Source: Cenococcum geophilum 1.58 (Eukaryota; Ascomycota; Dothideomycetes; Gloniales; Gloniaceae). From it: a stretch of DNA of 64,000 bases. Positions 24,915-37,999 of the stretch are shown here, one piece after another. Where the stretch lies: assembly GCA_001692895.1 (NCBI GenBank), contig KV748185.1, positions 2,170,001 to 2,234,000 on the forward strand, in the 5' to 3' direction. The position numbers and the translations under genes were made by a program. A model generated the notes under the pieces. The model worked only from the letters and a program-made list of their open reading frames with translations, made no database searches and had not been told where the DNA came from. Each line of letters starts with the position of its first letter. Positions within the stretch are counted from its first letter, which is position 1.

Positions 24915-25783
24915 CAGACTTGCTATTAAGCAAGCTGGCTTGACAGCTTGCTTGGCTTGCTTGATTGGTAATCAAGCAAGCCAGCAAGCCAAAAGAGGGC
25001 CTGCTTGCTTGCTTGCTTGCCCGCTTGATAGGAAATATATATATACAATTTCGGTAGAGATCTGAAGTTCGTNATAGATTTTTGGTGTTGTAGATGAACG
25101 ATTTTGAGTATGCAAATAGAGCAAACAGGACTATTTAGGTAACACACTAGCCGCGTGGCTCAAAGCTCTATCGACGCGTCGGACGAATACGAAGCTTAGA
25201 AGGCTCTGCCGCCACTACCAGACGATCACCCGTTGGCGTACGACTCAGCCGAAGCTCGCATGGATGGCTCTTGATATATTGACTATACTGGCTACAAGCG
25301 ACAACTGCGAACGGGCGTTCGGTGGGACTGATGATCTACTAGAACCGCGTCTCTCGAAGCTCCGCCCTAATATNATTGCTGCTTTGCAATGNAATCGCAG
25401 CTACTCAAGCTAACCGTTGGAGTCAACAGCAGGATCTTCCTACCAAGGCCTTCCTACCGAAACCTTCCTCACCACCATGCCAAGCCTTGTATAGACATCC
25501 TCAGCCACGCGAACTTCCTCATTACGTTATCTCTATGTTATCTTATATTACAATAACTATAAATCGGGGCTGCAGAGGAGCTTTTTGGCCAAATCGGCGG
25601 CTCGGAGGCATAATTTTGTATATTACTCCAAAATATCTATAAGATCAAACAAGCCTTCAAGCAAGCCAAGCAAGCCGACTGTTCCGACCTATCAAGCCAA
25701 GCAAGCCAGCTTTAGGTGCGAAAAGTTTTAAGCCAGCAAGCTAAGGCTTTCCGGCTTGGCTTGCTTGCTTAATAGCAAGTCTG
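24915..25783 (+). mobile_element. Non-autonomous hAT-type element carrying only a transposase C-terminus
   Basis: The TIRs start CAGACTTGCTATTAAGCAAG, and the flanking 8-bp duplication is gctggcgc (24907-24914, 25784-25791). The V copy of the same host sequence shows the empty site, with a single gctggcgc at about 39840. Dense AAGCAAGCC/GGCTTGCTT repeats next to both ends (about 24930-25030 and 25650-25775) look like subterminal transposase-binding arrays. The interior holds a hAT dimerisation-domain fragment. It is hardly RIP-altered. Confidence 0.88.
25147..25413 (+). pseudogene. hAT transposase C-terminal dimerisation domain fragment
   Basis: One open frame reads AWMALDILTILATSDNCERA followed by FGG and RLSKLRPNIIAALQ, ending at TAA 25411-25413. 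This matches the conserved end of hAT transposases (ALDIL...P.S..CER.FS...R..L....I..L), the part that mediates multimerisation. The catalytic RNase H-like core and the BED finger are absent, so the fragment cannot transpose by itself. Two ambiguous bases (25374, 25392) fall inside. Retention of just this domain within intact TIRs suggests internal deletion of a larger parent. Confidence 0.8.
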
Positions 25784-26172
25784 GCTGGCGCAGTACTGAA
25801 TTCGGATAGGAGCGGCAGTCGTGCTGCGATCAGTCGTCATTCGATTAAGGAACAAGGTCGGCCCGGTCGAAGGCTCTAATTTAACGACATTCGACTGACT
25901 CGATTCAGTGACGTGACGTGCTGGTATCGAGGCTCTGGCTTAATTCGATTCCTCAACCGGTCGTGGCTTTTATACGGTCGCTCGATTGATCAAGGCTTCC
26001 GTGCAGTCATTCGATCAAGGCTTTGCGTCTAGCTCTGCGTCTGGCTCTACATCGTACAATCGGCTCTGTATCCGTGCAATCAATTGAGGCTCTTGGTGCC
26101 GTTCTCATCGTACAGCTAGCGCATTTCCAGGGGTAGGGCTCTGCCGGCTTTATTGCTAAATAGACCAATTAG

Positions 26173-26199
26173 GATTTTCCATCCTGGGGATGGAAAATC
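26173..26199. repeat. Dyad module A in Va
   Basis: A near-perfect palindrome: GATTTTCCATCC, a short centre, GGATGGAAAATC. It sits 30 bp before the pogo I insertion point and corresponds to 40227-40253 in V. Confidence 0.75.
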
Positions 26200-26229
26200 G
26201 CTATTGGCTCGGTAACAGGCGGTGAGCTA

Positions 26230-26267
26230 ACGTGGGACCCCAGGAAGCGAGACACCCCCCTAGCGAG
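26230..26267. repeat. Left TIR of pogo I
   Basis: It begins ACGTGGGACCCC, pairs with 52847-52885 inverted, and is preceded by TA. Confidence 0.9.
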
Positions 26268-26655
26268 CCATTCGCGCCTATGCCTCCCCTTCTTCTTCCC
26301 CTGCCAAATTACACCCAAATCGAAAATTTCTAGCACAAATCACCATGTTCCTTCCTAAATTCAGTTCTCGCGAAGCCGAAGCCTCCATACAAAAAGCTAT
26401 ACAAGACGTCGAATTTGGCGTTGAGCCGTCGATTCGCAAAGCCTCCGACGTTCGCGCATTACTACCCTCTACCGTTGCCCATCGTCTTGCTGGGCGTCTT
26501 CCTCGACACCTGGCCTATAAAACCCTACTGCATGCTTATCAGGAGGATCAAATTATTAAATGGATACGCGAATGTTAGTCCTGGGGCTTTCCAATAAGAG
26601 TTAATATGCTTCCTATAATTAATTACGAACTCGTTCTTAGCAGAAGGCAGGGTTA

Positions 26656-28609
26656 CCCGTGGCATGAGTTTTCGCTCCGCTCAAAATCTCGCTTCGCTCA
26701 ATTCCACCTAGCAAGCTAGGTGGCCGCCAGCTCAGTGCACAGGCATGCCCAATACACAGGATAATATACAACTACAATTATTTCTTTACTCTAGGGCCCC
26801 GTGGTATAATAATTCCATGCGCCTTATTGTAGGCCCGTTGTACCTTCCTGGCAGTAACGTCTTTGGCCTTCTGCGCCTTAATAACCTTATTGGCCGCCCT
26901 TTTTTCTAGCCGATCTAGCCTCTCCCGTGCCTCTACTAGTTTTGCTAGCTCTGCATTATCAACGGCCTTACGTCCATTTTGTACATAAAGTACACCACCA
27001 GTTTGCAGCGACTGTCGAGCGTCACGACGAGCGTCCGCACGCTTCTGCGCCGCTGCTGTGGTGCGTGCTAAGTCCCTATGTGCGGCCTTAGCTGCAAATG
27101 CAATTGCAAGGCTTCCGCGCATGAACTTATCTTGCAGGATATTCCATGTCTCTTCACCTAGGTCTTCCTCACCATTAAGAAGGTTAGCTATTGTCTCAAG
27201 CATGCGTGCATTTAATGGTGTTGCAAGAATCTAATTATCTGTCGGTCCCGTAGGTAGCAACGGCGTGGCCGGTCGTGGCAGTAATAGCGGACGTATTTGA
27301 TTAATAACAATTAATGGATTAAATGGAATTAGGCCTGATTTCCTCCATACGCTTAGTATAGTAGTTCTTTTAAATATATCAAGTCTGACTCGATGTAGGG
27401 CCTATAGAAATTCCATTTTATTGAAGTTAATACAGCTATTTCGGAATGCACGGGCGACCGCTTTCCCGTACCAGTGCTTATATGGCTAGAATACTATAAC
27501 GTTAAGCGGCTAATAGATATGTGTAGTATGTGGTATTATAGCAAAAAGGATAATTGTATGGTCGTCGCAGAATTGAATAAACTGCCTAGTAAAATGGCTG
27601 GTGTGGCCATCTAGGATAAGAAGTCGAAATTTGCTAGTTTAACGCTTTGATGACCATAATTTAAAATGAATTGCCTACTGTAATAGCAGGTTATTATTAA
27701 TATATGCAGTGTCGCTTACAGCAAGTAGGTAATTGCCTGGGAGGTCCTCTGTCGTCTGTGTACACCACCGCTTTTGGATAGTTTTGCCAGCCAGAATTAT
27801 AAGTAGAGGGAGGACAGCGCCATCGCCAGAAATCGTCTCCGCAATAGTAGCAGATTCCCGGCTAGTATCCTTTGCAGCAGTAATTCTTAAGGCCTTAGAA
27901 ATAGTTGTAATAACCTTCTCCTTCTTGCCTACACCTAGGCGCACGCCTGTCTCATCATAGTTGTATATATCCCCCACTATAATATTATAAATGCCCACTA
28001 TACAATTATACTCTTTAAACCATGCCGCCAACGCAATTGGGTCCTCTGCTGCTTGTCTTTTAAGCTCCTTAGGATTCTTAGTATATAGGCTAAACTTAGG
28101 GTGCCGTCGTAGGAAGCGGGTTGTCCAGTGGTCGCCACAAAGTGGTGGGTCGCCTGGACCGGCGTGACGCGACGCGAGTATACAGTTACACTCCCACTCG
28201 AGTTCCTGGATTGTTGCACGCGTTCTAAGCGTGTCTTAGCGTCGAAGCCAGATTAGAAGGCCTTCCTCTTCTACTGTAAAAAGAAGCAGGTTGGTTAGTT
28301 GTCGATTAGTACGCGATACGCGTCCATTGACACGATTCTTGACGCGGTCGTAGTATGCGCCAAAATGGCGTGCAGCGGCGGCAATTGTGGTAAATTCGTT
28401 GGCAGTATAGGCAGCAGAGGCCTGTTGGACAAGGCTCTCCTCTTCTGCATACGTAGACGTCATAATTATGGTGTATTATTACGGTTGTAAGTAGGAAGTT
28501 GTGTTCTGTGCATTGAGCATGCCTATGCACTAAGCTGGCGGCCACCTAGCTTGCTAGGTGGAATTGAGCGAAGCGAGATTTTGAGCGGAGCGAAAACTTA
28601 TGCCACGGG
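26656..28609 (-). mobile_element. Second pogo-like transposon (pogo II), nearly RIP-free, inserted in pogo I
   Basis: The TIRs are about 105 bp (26656-26760 and 28505-28609), starting CCCGTGGCAT, with only a few differences. They are flanked by TA (26654-26655, 28610-28611). Each TIR contains an inner perfect palindrome, CCACCTAGC/GCTAGGTGG, and the near-palindromic GCTCCGCTC/GCTTCGCTC pair. One long minus-strand frame fills the interior. At 1.95 kb it is of full pogo size. GC content is far higher than in surrounding DNA. Confidence 0.92.
26778..28463 (-). pseudogene. Pogo II transposase (DDE_1 family), one frame with seven stops
   Basis: A single 562-codon frame from ATG 28463 to 26778 has no frameshift. 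It is interrupted by about seven TAA/TAG codons, each explicable as CAA/CAG with C to T. The N-terminus (MTSTYAEEESLVQQ...) contains AAAARHFGAYYDRVKNRVNG, a Psq-like helix-turn-helix, then a CENP-B-type half. The catalytic core shows YNYDETGVRLG (first Asp) and LLILDGHTSH (second Asp). The third block reads PLNVIVF, where Asp is expected and Asn is found. The tail is Ala/Arg/Lys-rich and probably coiled (26778-27203). The family performs TA-targeted cut-and-paste. Light damage suggests recent arrival or few copies. Confidence 0.88.
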
Positions 28610-29083
28610 TATAGGTAAACATTGGGGGGAGAGATTTATGCAACGCCACGAGCTCTATAGTATTATAAGTCGTCAATTAGATTGCTAGAGAGCCTAGAAC
28701 GATGATCCAGTTATTATTCGTGACTGGTTTAAGTTCTTTTAAAGCGTATAGGATAAATACCCAATTAAGCACTCCAAATTTATGCATAACTTTAACGAAA
28801 AAGGGGTAATGCTAGGCCTTGTAGCATTGGCCCGAGTAATCGTAGATGGCAAGACTAGTAAGGAGAGGTTAAAGAATCGGACTATTTAATAACCAGGAAC
28901 ACAAGAGCTAGTCTCTATAATTAAAACAATTGGCGCTAACGGCTCTTACCTACCTCTATTTATAATTTAGAAAGGGCAGTAATACCAGGAGACTTAGTAT
29001 TAAATTACTAAGCAGGATAAACGTCTTCGCGGGTATACCTATGCAACCTCAATAAAAAGCTAGACGGACGACTCGCTAGGCCT

Positions 29084-29386
29084 TATAAGGGCGCGGAGAG
29101 ACTTTAGGGAAGATTTGAAGGAATAATATAAATTCTATCTAAATCTAAGGGTATATAGCTCTCGCTAAGAACAAGACGTTGCGTAAAGAAGAGAAAGGAA
29201 TAATAAGAGAATTATATAATTAAATAGTTAGGGGCTTGGTGGTTGATACGTGCGCATATACGCACGCGGTCTTTAACGGACTTCGGTAATTTAATTGCTC
29301 TAGTAGATTTTAGTTAAAGCGTTGGAATTTATCTATTAAGTGTTTTACTAAGATATTCTTACTATAACTAGATTAGTCCCGTTATA
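29084..29386 (-). repeat. 3' LTR of Gypsy III
   Basis: It starts tataagggcgcgg and ends gtcccgttata, the RIP-altered form of the partner's gttaca. It includes a TGCGCATATACGCACGC dyad near 29250. Confidence 0.9.
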
Positions 29387-29518
29387 GTACCCCCCCTTTT
29401 AGCCGAAGGTCTAAATAATTTAATTTTAGTTAAGACTTATAACTTATTACGTGTTATGTTTTCGCGTCGGGTGGCGGTGTAGGGTTTTACCAATTCTATC
29501 GTTAAATGGACTAATTAG

Positions 29519-29648
29519 GATTTTCCATCCCTAGGATAGAAAATCGCTATTAGCTTAGTTAAGGCGGTGAGCAGAACTAATATCTTTATAGTAGGTCTTA
29601 GCAAGGCGGATCTAACTAATTAGATAACTTTAACCGGTGGTTAAAGTT
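29519..29648. repeat. Dyad modules A and B in Gypsy III
   Basis: Module A is at 29519-29545 (GATTTTCCATCC...GAAAATC) and module B at 29626-29648 (AACTTTAACC-n3-GGTTAAAGTT), about 240 bp inside the 3' LTR. Confidence 0.75.
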
Positions 29649-31454
29649 CCTTAACATCTTATATATCACGTAATTGTATTATAAATGTTATAACGTATTT
29701 TAAGTCTTTTTTTTTAATTTTAAGCTTCCTACTATTGTGTTTTATGTATTTATATTAGGTGGTAATTATTTACTTTTATATTATATCCATCTAGCTAAAG
29801 TAGGCCGCAAAGGATAGTCCTTGTAGAATTCTTTTACTAGAGAAGGCGTATTGGTCTTAATCTGGTTATAGGTTTCCTAAGTTTATATTTTATATCCTTC
29901 CTATTTAACAAGAAGTTTAAATTATTTAGATTGTGTCTTTTATCGCATATTGTTAATTAAGTTAATGAAGTAAGAACCGTTGCCGTTGTTAATAATTACA
30001 AGAGGTAGCGGTGGTACTTCGCGAGTTATAGGTTTACCCTTTAAGGGTTATAGTAAGTTTATATAAAACGTTAGATATATTTTTATCTTAGTTAGTAGTT
30101 TAAGTTTATAAGTATATAGGCTTAGTTTCTTCTTAACTTAGTACGGACCCGTAAACTTTTAGTCTAGTTTCTTTAAAGGTCGTTAAGTCTTTAGGTTTCG
30201 TATATTTAGGTAAACTATATTACCTTCCTTAAAGTCCCACGCGGGAGCTTGTCCTTTATTTATATGCCATTTCTATACCATTTAAGTGTACGCTAATTTA
30301 CTTTATAATAGTTCCGTTAACTACTTTATTTAATTAGCGAAGTTATATACGTTAATTAGTTAAATCCTCTTAATTATAGGTCCTATTATATTAATTTTAG
30401 GTTATAGTTTAAATCTAAGTTAAAGGTCTTATCCGTAGGTTGCGTAGAACAGCGTTACGCCTATTAATTTGTTTCTTATATTATTCGCAGTAAACTTAAC
30501 TAACAGTAGCTATTTCTCCTAGTTGTCTTACAGGTAGGAGCAGTATATTTATAGGTATTATTCTATAATCGCGTTCGCAATTTTAGTTTAACTATCTATT
30601 TTTAGATAAAATATAGTCAAGAGTCGTGTTTATATGCTTAATTATTTATATAGGGCTTACTAGAAGTCTAAAACGAACTAGCTTCTATAGTTAGATATTA
30701 TTAAATTAGGAAGTCCGTGTAGCTTAAAGACATACTTAATAAAACATTCGGCTACTAATATTGCATCGATTAAGTCTATAGGAATTATATATTATATTTT
30801 CATAAGACAGTTAATAACTACTATAACATTTATAAACCTATTACTATTAGGTAGGTCGACTATAAAGTTAATTAAGATATCTCGCTATCTTTGCACTAGA
30901 ATTGGCAACGGTTAAAGTACTCCTTACTTCTTTATATAAGAGGTCTTCCTACGCACGCACATTTTATATACTCAAACGTATTTTTGTATATAGTTATATA
31001 TTATAGGCCAGTAGTATACTTATTAAATAATCTTATAGGTCTTTATATAGCTAGGATGCCCTACTATAGAGGAATCGTGTATAAATTTAAGTATCTTAAA
31101 TCGTAAGGGTTTAGAATTTGGGACTACTGTCTTCTATTAATAGTATAACCGATTATTATAGATTTCGTATTCGGCGAGTGTAATATCCTTATATTGCCAT
31201 TTCCCTGTTTAAATCGCTTTTATTATATCTATTATCTAAGGGTCGTTCTTATATTTATATTCTATTAATTTATTAATTTCTATATCCCACTTATTAATTT
31301 CTAATTTATTCCTATTAAGCTCCGCGTTTAGGAATATAGGGTGTAGTTTCTTAAAGCGTTTAGGGGGCAGTAGAATTTGTAATTAATTTATAATCCATTT
31401 ATTAGAGGCGTTTATAGGTAAGTTTTATAATTATTATATTAATAAGTTAGGCTT

Positions 31455-31641
31455 TATTACAGTGCTATAATGAAGTAAACTAAATAACTACGTTATAGTA
31501 TAAAGAGGAGAAGAAGGTGGAAAGGGGGTATTGTATATAAATAGTAGGGCCGGCCGCTAAGGTGCTAGTAGTAGGCTAGCTAATAATAGGAAACAGTATA
31601 AGATAGTATAAAACAGTATATGTTAGGTTAGTGCCGTAATA
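31455..31641 (-). repeat. 3' LTR of Gypsy IV
   Basis: 187 bp, starting tattacag and ending gccgtaata. The C-rich complement of a polypurine tract (ctcctctcccc) follows it at 31644-31655. Confidence 0.9.
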
Positions 31642-31772
31642 GTACTCCTCTCCCCTAGATAGTTTAGTCCCTAAACTAAATAGATAACTCTAAAATAGGC
31701 AGTATTTAGGGTCGCCTATTTTTTATTATAAAGATATTAGTTCCGCTTACCGCCCTTAATTAAGCTAATAGC

Positions 31773-31920
31773 GATTTTCTGTACCGGGCATAGAAAATCC
31801 TAATTAGTTAGTTTAGTAAGTAAGGTTAGCAGAACTCTATACCACCGCCTAAATCAGTCCGCGTGGCGTTTCTTAGCAAGAATCTAGCTAATTAGATAAC
31901 TTTAACCGCCGGTTAAAGTT
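31773..31920. repeat. Dyad modules A and B in Gypsy IV
   Basis: Module A is at 31773-31799 (GATTTTCTGT...AGAAAATC, with CCGGG at centre). Module B is at 31898-31920 and is a perfect dyad around CCGCCGG. Their spacing equals that in Copia II. Confidence 0.75.
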
Positions 31921-34900
31921 CTATAACATCTTAACTACCACAAATTTTAATACGGTGGTCGGCTATAACCTTAGCATGACTTTTCCTTATCTTATACCTA
32001 GTCTAGGGGTCTTAGCTTCTTAGGGTGTTGCTTATAAAAGCGCTATATAGCCTATTTATAACCCTTTAGGTTTTTTTTTAGCTGCTAAGTTATATCCTTA
32101 TAATATTTCCATTTAATCTTATAAGTTAGGCCTTGGGGGTCTTTATTATATATATTAAGGATTTTCTTAAACTCCTATTTATCTTCTATATTACTATTAT
32201 CGTCTCTCTCTACTACTCGTCCTTATATATTACGGCGCTCTATAGTATTAATATTTACTTAGCTAGGGATCTCTTTAGTAGCCTAGAGGCGGACCTTAGA
32301 TGTGTAGAAGGATTTATTTACTTAAATATAGTTTAGAAGGTCTACTATAACTGCCTCTTAGTATACTGCAAGTACGGGGTATAGGCCGTTCTATTTATCG
32401 TCCCATTTCTTCTTAGGTCTATTTATCTTTATATTTTCTAAGCTAACTATAACTATATNNCCTTNNTANAATAACGNGCTCTTATNCCTANNGGTATTAG
32501 NATTNTCTTTATAGNNTTACTATNAAATNNNGGCTAGGGCCTTAAGCTATATTAATATCCGCTTAAAGCGGTTGGCTATAGAGTCTACGCGGAAGAACTC
32601 CTTCTTTACTTATACTAATAGTATTAATAGGTGGGGGCTAGTAGGCTTAATTCCAAGGCGAGGGTTAAAGCTATAGTTTATAAAAAATGGGGAGATGCCT
32701 ATACTCTTATTAATTTGGTTATTTATAGCAAACTTAGTAAGCGGTAGGTAGTTAACCTAGTTATCCTATATAAAGCTAACAAAAGCATAGAGGTACTTAT
32801 TTATAGTAGCATTAATAATTTTAGTTTGGCTATCTGTTTCTGGGTACTAGGCTAAGCTTAGTCTTAAGGTTATTTTAAGGCGTTTACTTAGTTGTTGCTA
32901 AAAGTCGCTAATAAATTATATACCGTAATTAGAGATAATCGTGCTTAGTATACCGTAGAGCTTATATACGTTATTAATAAAGCTATTAACTAGCTCCTCT
33001 ATTAAGAGTCCTATTACTAAAATAAGGTATTATATTTTAGTTAAGCGGTCTATAATAATAAGAATATATTTATATACCTTACCGTGGCATTGGTATACCG
33101 GTAGCGTTATAATATATTTAATTAAAATATTAGTTTATAGGCGAGCGGGTAGTTCTAGTGGCTTTAGGAAATTGAGCGGGGTAAAATAAGGGGTCTTAGT
33201 GCGAAAGTATAGGGCACAGTCTTTAATGAAGGTAGCCGTAAATTAGGAGATTCCTAGCTACTAGTATATTTAGTTTAAGAGGTTAAGAGTCTTAACCTAG
33301 CTAGGGTAACTAGCGGGGCCGCTGCTATAAGAGTAATAAATAACTTCTAGGTAGAGGTCTAGGGCGTTAGGGATAAAGAGACGTTGGCGGAAGTAGATCT
33401 ATCTATTAATAATACTATATTTTAATTTATCGCAATAAAGTAATTTCCTAATCTTCTTTAGCCAACGGTAAGCTTTCCGATCTTATAGGGCCGCTACTAT
33501 ATCTCTTATAAGTTTGTTCTCCTAGTATCCTAACTAAATTAACTTATCCAGTAACTTTTTAGCTATTTTAGGGTCTAGAGCGGCTATAAACTCCGCATTA
33601 TTAGAGTTACAGAACTTATATAGCAATTCTTCTAAAATTATAGGGTTAATTTTTTAGGGCGGTATAATGACTTGGGCTTAGTAGCAGAGGCGTTTATTAT
33701 TAGCGTCCTTAGGCCTTATTCCTAGTAGCCGGCTTAGAGCATTAGGGAGCGTGGCTTTGCTATTAGGTCTATATATAATTATAAAGTTAAACTATAAAAG
33801 GAACTCTGCCTACTAAACTTAGCATTAATTTAGCTGCTTAGTAGTTATAAACGTCTATAGGTTCTTATAGTCGGTAATAATTTTAAACAGCTCCTTAGTC
33901 CCTTATAGCTTAGGACACTATTTCTCTAAAGCCTTAACAATAGCTAAGAGTTCTTTATTATAGATCTTATAGTTATACTTTAGCGTAGAGTGCTTTACGG
34001 AGAAGAATGCAACTGGTCTTAATTTACCGTCATTATTATACTGGAAAAAGACTCCACTAGAAGCCTAATTTAATACGTCTATCTCTACTACTATCTTCTT
34101 TATATAGTTATAGTATACTAGTACTAGTGCTAAGGTAAAGGCTCCCTTAAGGGCCTTAAATAATTTGGCTTATTTTAGTCCCTATAGCTATCTAATATCC
34201 TTCTTTAGGAGTTTTGTTATAGGTATAGCAATAGCAGAATAGCCTTAGATAAATCATTAGTAGAAGTTCGCGAAGCTAAGAGATTGTTATAGTTCTTTAA
34301 TTAATGTCGGGTCTTTTTATTCCTATAAGGCCTATACCTTTTTAGGGTCTATAGTTATACTATTAGTTAAGATAATTAAGCCGAGGTATTTTATTTTAGT
34401 AGAGTAGAACTTAGACTTATTAATATTAATCTAAAGTCTAGCGTTACCAAGTCTTTGGATAACTTTATTTATATACTTAGTATGCTCGGTATATATTTTA
34501 GAAAAAATAAGGACGTTATTAAGGTAGGTAGTATAGTAGTTATTAAGGGCGTTATATAAGATATAATTAATATAGTTCTGGAATATAGCGGGTGCGTTAT
34601 AGAGGCTAAATAGTATAACTAGCATCTTATAGAGTCTGAACTGAGTAATAAATGCTATAAGCTACTTATGGCCCTCTATAATCCAAATTCGGTTAAATAC
34701 AGCAATTATATTAAGTTTAGTAAAGTACTTAGCATTATAAAGTGCGTTAAGTGTCTTATAGATTAGTAGTAGTAGGTACTAATTCTTAATAGTAACTATA
34801 TTTAGGCCTTAGTAGTTATAGTAGATTTATATACCACTACTAGGCTTAGTAGCGAGGAGGAGTAGTACGGTAGCTAGTAAGGTTAATTTGTGAATAAAAC

Positions 34901-36938
34901 CCTTATCTAGCATTTTATTAATCCACTTTTTTATATACCTAAGTTTAGTAGGTAAGAGTGGTCTATTTTTATAATATAGGGCCTGGTTTCCAGGGATAAT
35001 CTCAATTTTATGGTCCCATAGTTAGTAAGGGGGCAGCTTATCTGCGTTTTTAGGGAGGAAGTGTTTAATATATTCGCGGAACTCCTTTAGTAAGCGTTGC
35101 AAATATCTTTACGGGTTAATCCTAGTTTGTCTTTTAGGAATTTTTTAACATTAGTATTAACTATCTTCCGGCGTAGAGACTTAGGCTTAGTTTTTAGGTT
35201 TGTTTTAAGGAAATTATAAAAATAAGGGGGTAGCGCTTTATAGGCTTCTTTTATTATATAGTCGCCCTCCACTAGCCAGCGGAAAGACTTTTTTAATAGG
35301 TTTAGTACTTCTATTAGGCCTATAGGCAGCTCTTTAAGTAGTTATTAATATTTTTCTTATTTAACTAGTTCTACTAGCTCCGCTATATAGATCCTCATTA
35401 CCTTTACGCCTTTTTATTTATAAAACTGGGTAAAATTGACGGTATAAGTGCATCTAATGTTGTCTAGTTTAGGGCGTATTTGGTTCTCTAGTACTATAGC
35501 TAGGCTAGCGCGGCTTAGTTGGCCCTAGGGGGCGGAAACGCGGCGGCGGCCCTATACGGTATGCGTGGGAGACGGATATAAGGTTGGGCGTTATGGGGGG
35601 AAGGTCTTAATTGCTCTAGTTTTGGTCTTAGCTGTAACGCCTTTAGCTGTTATACGCGCGGTCGTATATACATATAGCAAATAACTTAGAGTTAGGTATC
35701 TTATTAGCTGGCCTAGGTTAAGCGGGTGTATATAGGGGACTTATAGTTCTAGCGGTGTTTATATTCTTAGGGGTAGGGCGGTATTTCTTAGGGGTAGGGC
35801 GGTGGTCCAGTCTTCCAGAATCTCTATTTTGTTTACTGTGTATATTAGCTTACTAGTATTAGGTACCTCTTTTACTATTAGCTAATAGTATTTAAGCATT
35901 AGCCGTGTAATATGTCTATATAGTACTACTTGGTTATAATTAGGGATATACCATAAAAGACAGTTATAGGCATAGTAGTTAGAGTTAAACTTAAGCCCTA
36001 AAACGGGGAAGTTTATACTTAGGTTATACTTTTTAAGCTAGGGCATTTTAAGAATTACTAGTATTAAGGGTAATAACTTTATAATATAGAAAAGCATAAA
36101 TTCTGTATAGTAGCCGATTATTATTTTTATTGTAAAGTAATGGGTAATAAAGCTAGATCGGAGTCTATTAGTAAGGCGGAGTAGTTTTAGGACTAGAAGT
36201 CTTTTTATTATAATATTATGCTTCCTTATAAGTAAGTCTTTGTCTATAAACACTAGTACTATACTACTACTATTAATAAGGCTTACTATTTTAATAAGAA
36301 CTTTTAGGAGTAGGTTATATAGTAAAAAAAGGTAAGTCTAAATAAGGATGGAATTTCTATTATTATTTACTGTTCTAAGGTTAAATAGTAGCTAGCTTAG
36401 AATAAGGTCTAACTAATCTAGTAGTATAGATCTAATCCTTTTATCCTCCTCCCCGTATAGTTCTAACCCTTAAAGGCGACTTAATTTAAGGGTTGGCCTT
36501 TTAATAGCTGCGTTATAGGGCTTAGCTGGTGGCTATAGTTTTAGCTAGTATGTCCTAATATATTGGTCTCTAACGGTATATATATACTAGAGGGTACTTC
36601 GCCGATAATATAGCCGGTCTCACGGTTAGTAGTAATACAGAGTACTTGTCCGTAGTTTACGTATAGGACTATTAGCTAGGGCTGCGTTAGGGAAGGGAAT
36701 TATAGGGGTAGGTTTCTATATCCGAACCCATGTCCTCATCTATAGTTACCGCCTTAATTACTATCCCCTCTATTAAAGAATCCGCCGTGGCTAGGGGGGG
36801 GTTAGCGTAGTAATATTGGAAGGGGATTTAGGTTTTACTAGGGGTCGTAAGTATCTTTTTAATAGCTAGGTTAACCACACGCTATATAAAGTCTGTTATT
36901 TATATAATGTCTTTAGATATTATTAGGGAGGCTAATAC

Positions 36939-37195
36939 TGTGGGAGGGTACGACCTCTCTAAGATAGGAAAGTCATGGTGCTGTTAGTCAGTCTATCTGT
37001 CGGTTGGTTGGTTAGTCGGTTAGTTAGTTGGTCGGTTAGTAGAACAGTTAGTAAGAAAGAAAGAAAAGAGTGTATTTCCGGTAACTGGTAGAGTTGTGTT
37101 ATGTATATAATAAGGGAAGAAGGAAGGAAGCCGAAGGCTTTATAAATATAGGAAAATGCTAAGATAGTAGGCGACGTCCAATCTACACCACTATA
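36939..37195 (-). repeat. 3' LTR of V
   Basis: Same length as 43127-43383. The visible differences are C/T and G/A, more of them T and A here. Confidence 0.9.
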
Positions 37196-37999
37196 TACCT
37201 CCCCCACTAAGAACGCTGTCCCCTAACGTTCTACAATATAGAAGAATAGCAAAATGAGAGTATAGCAAAAGCAGAATAGATAAAGGAAAGCATATCCCTA
37301 AACAAACGTAGGTAACTATATCCTCAGCCTTCCTATAAAACTGTTCTACGGTGTCCTTTTATTACCTATAGCTAAGATTTAACCTTCCTACTAGTAGCAA
37401 CTAGGATAGTAGTAAACCAGAAATAATAGCGGCAGTAGTAATAGTAGCAACAGCAGTAACAGCAGCAACAGTAACGGTGGTAGCAATAGTAATACGGCAG
37501 ACAGTTAGCGCGGTAAAATAAAATAGAATAGTCGGCGGTAGAATAGTTAGTAGAAGAACTCGGTAACAGTTAGTAAGTAGCAGAACTTTAAGTAGCAGAA
37601 ATCTCGGTAGCGGCAGACAGTTAATAGCAGTCAGTTAGTCGCAGTTAGTTAATACAGCAATAGCAGTAGCAGTAGCAGCAGTGACAGAACGGTCAATGGC
37701 AGTGGTTAGTAGCAGTTAGTTGGAGGCAGGGCGATCGAAACGGTAGGGTATGGCGGTCGGGAGAGCAGCAGTAAAATAGTTAAAATAGCATTAGGCCTAG
37801 AGCAGGTCGGTTGGAACAGTTAGACGGTATAAAGATTTAGTAGACCTGGCAGTAAAATAGATCTAGTAACGACACAGATCTAGAACAGTAGAGATAGAGT
37901 AGTTGGTTGAGACAGTAAGGACGAAATAGCTGGACGGAATAGTGACAGCAGCAGCGGTGGCGGCAGGGTAGTTAATTAAGATAGTAGAGATTCTGGCTT

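Noticed and set aside
23444-25065. Small plus-strand open frames in Va (about 23444-23644, 24723-25065)
   Set aside because: They lie in the degenerate repeat field or across the edge of the small hAT derivative, with no conserved counterpart frame in V.
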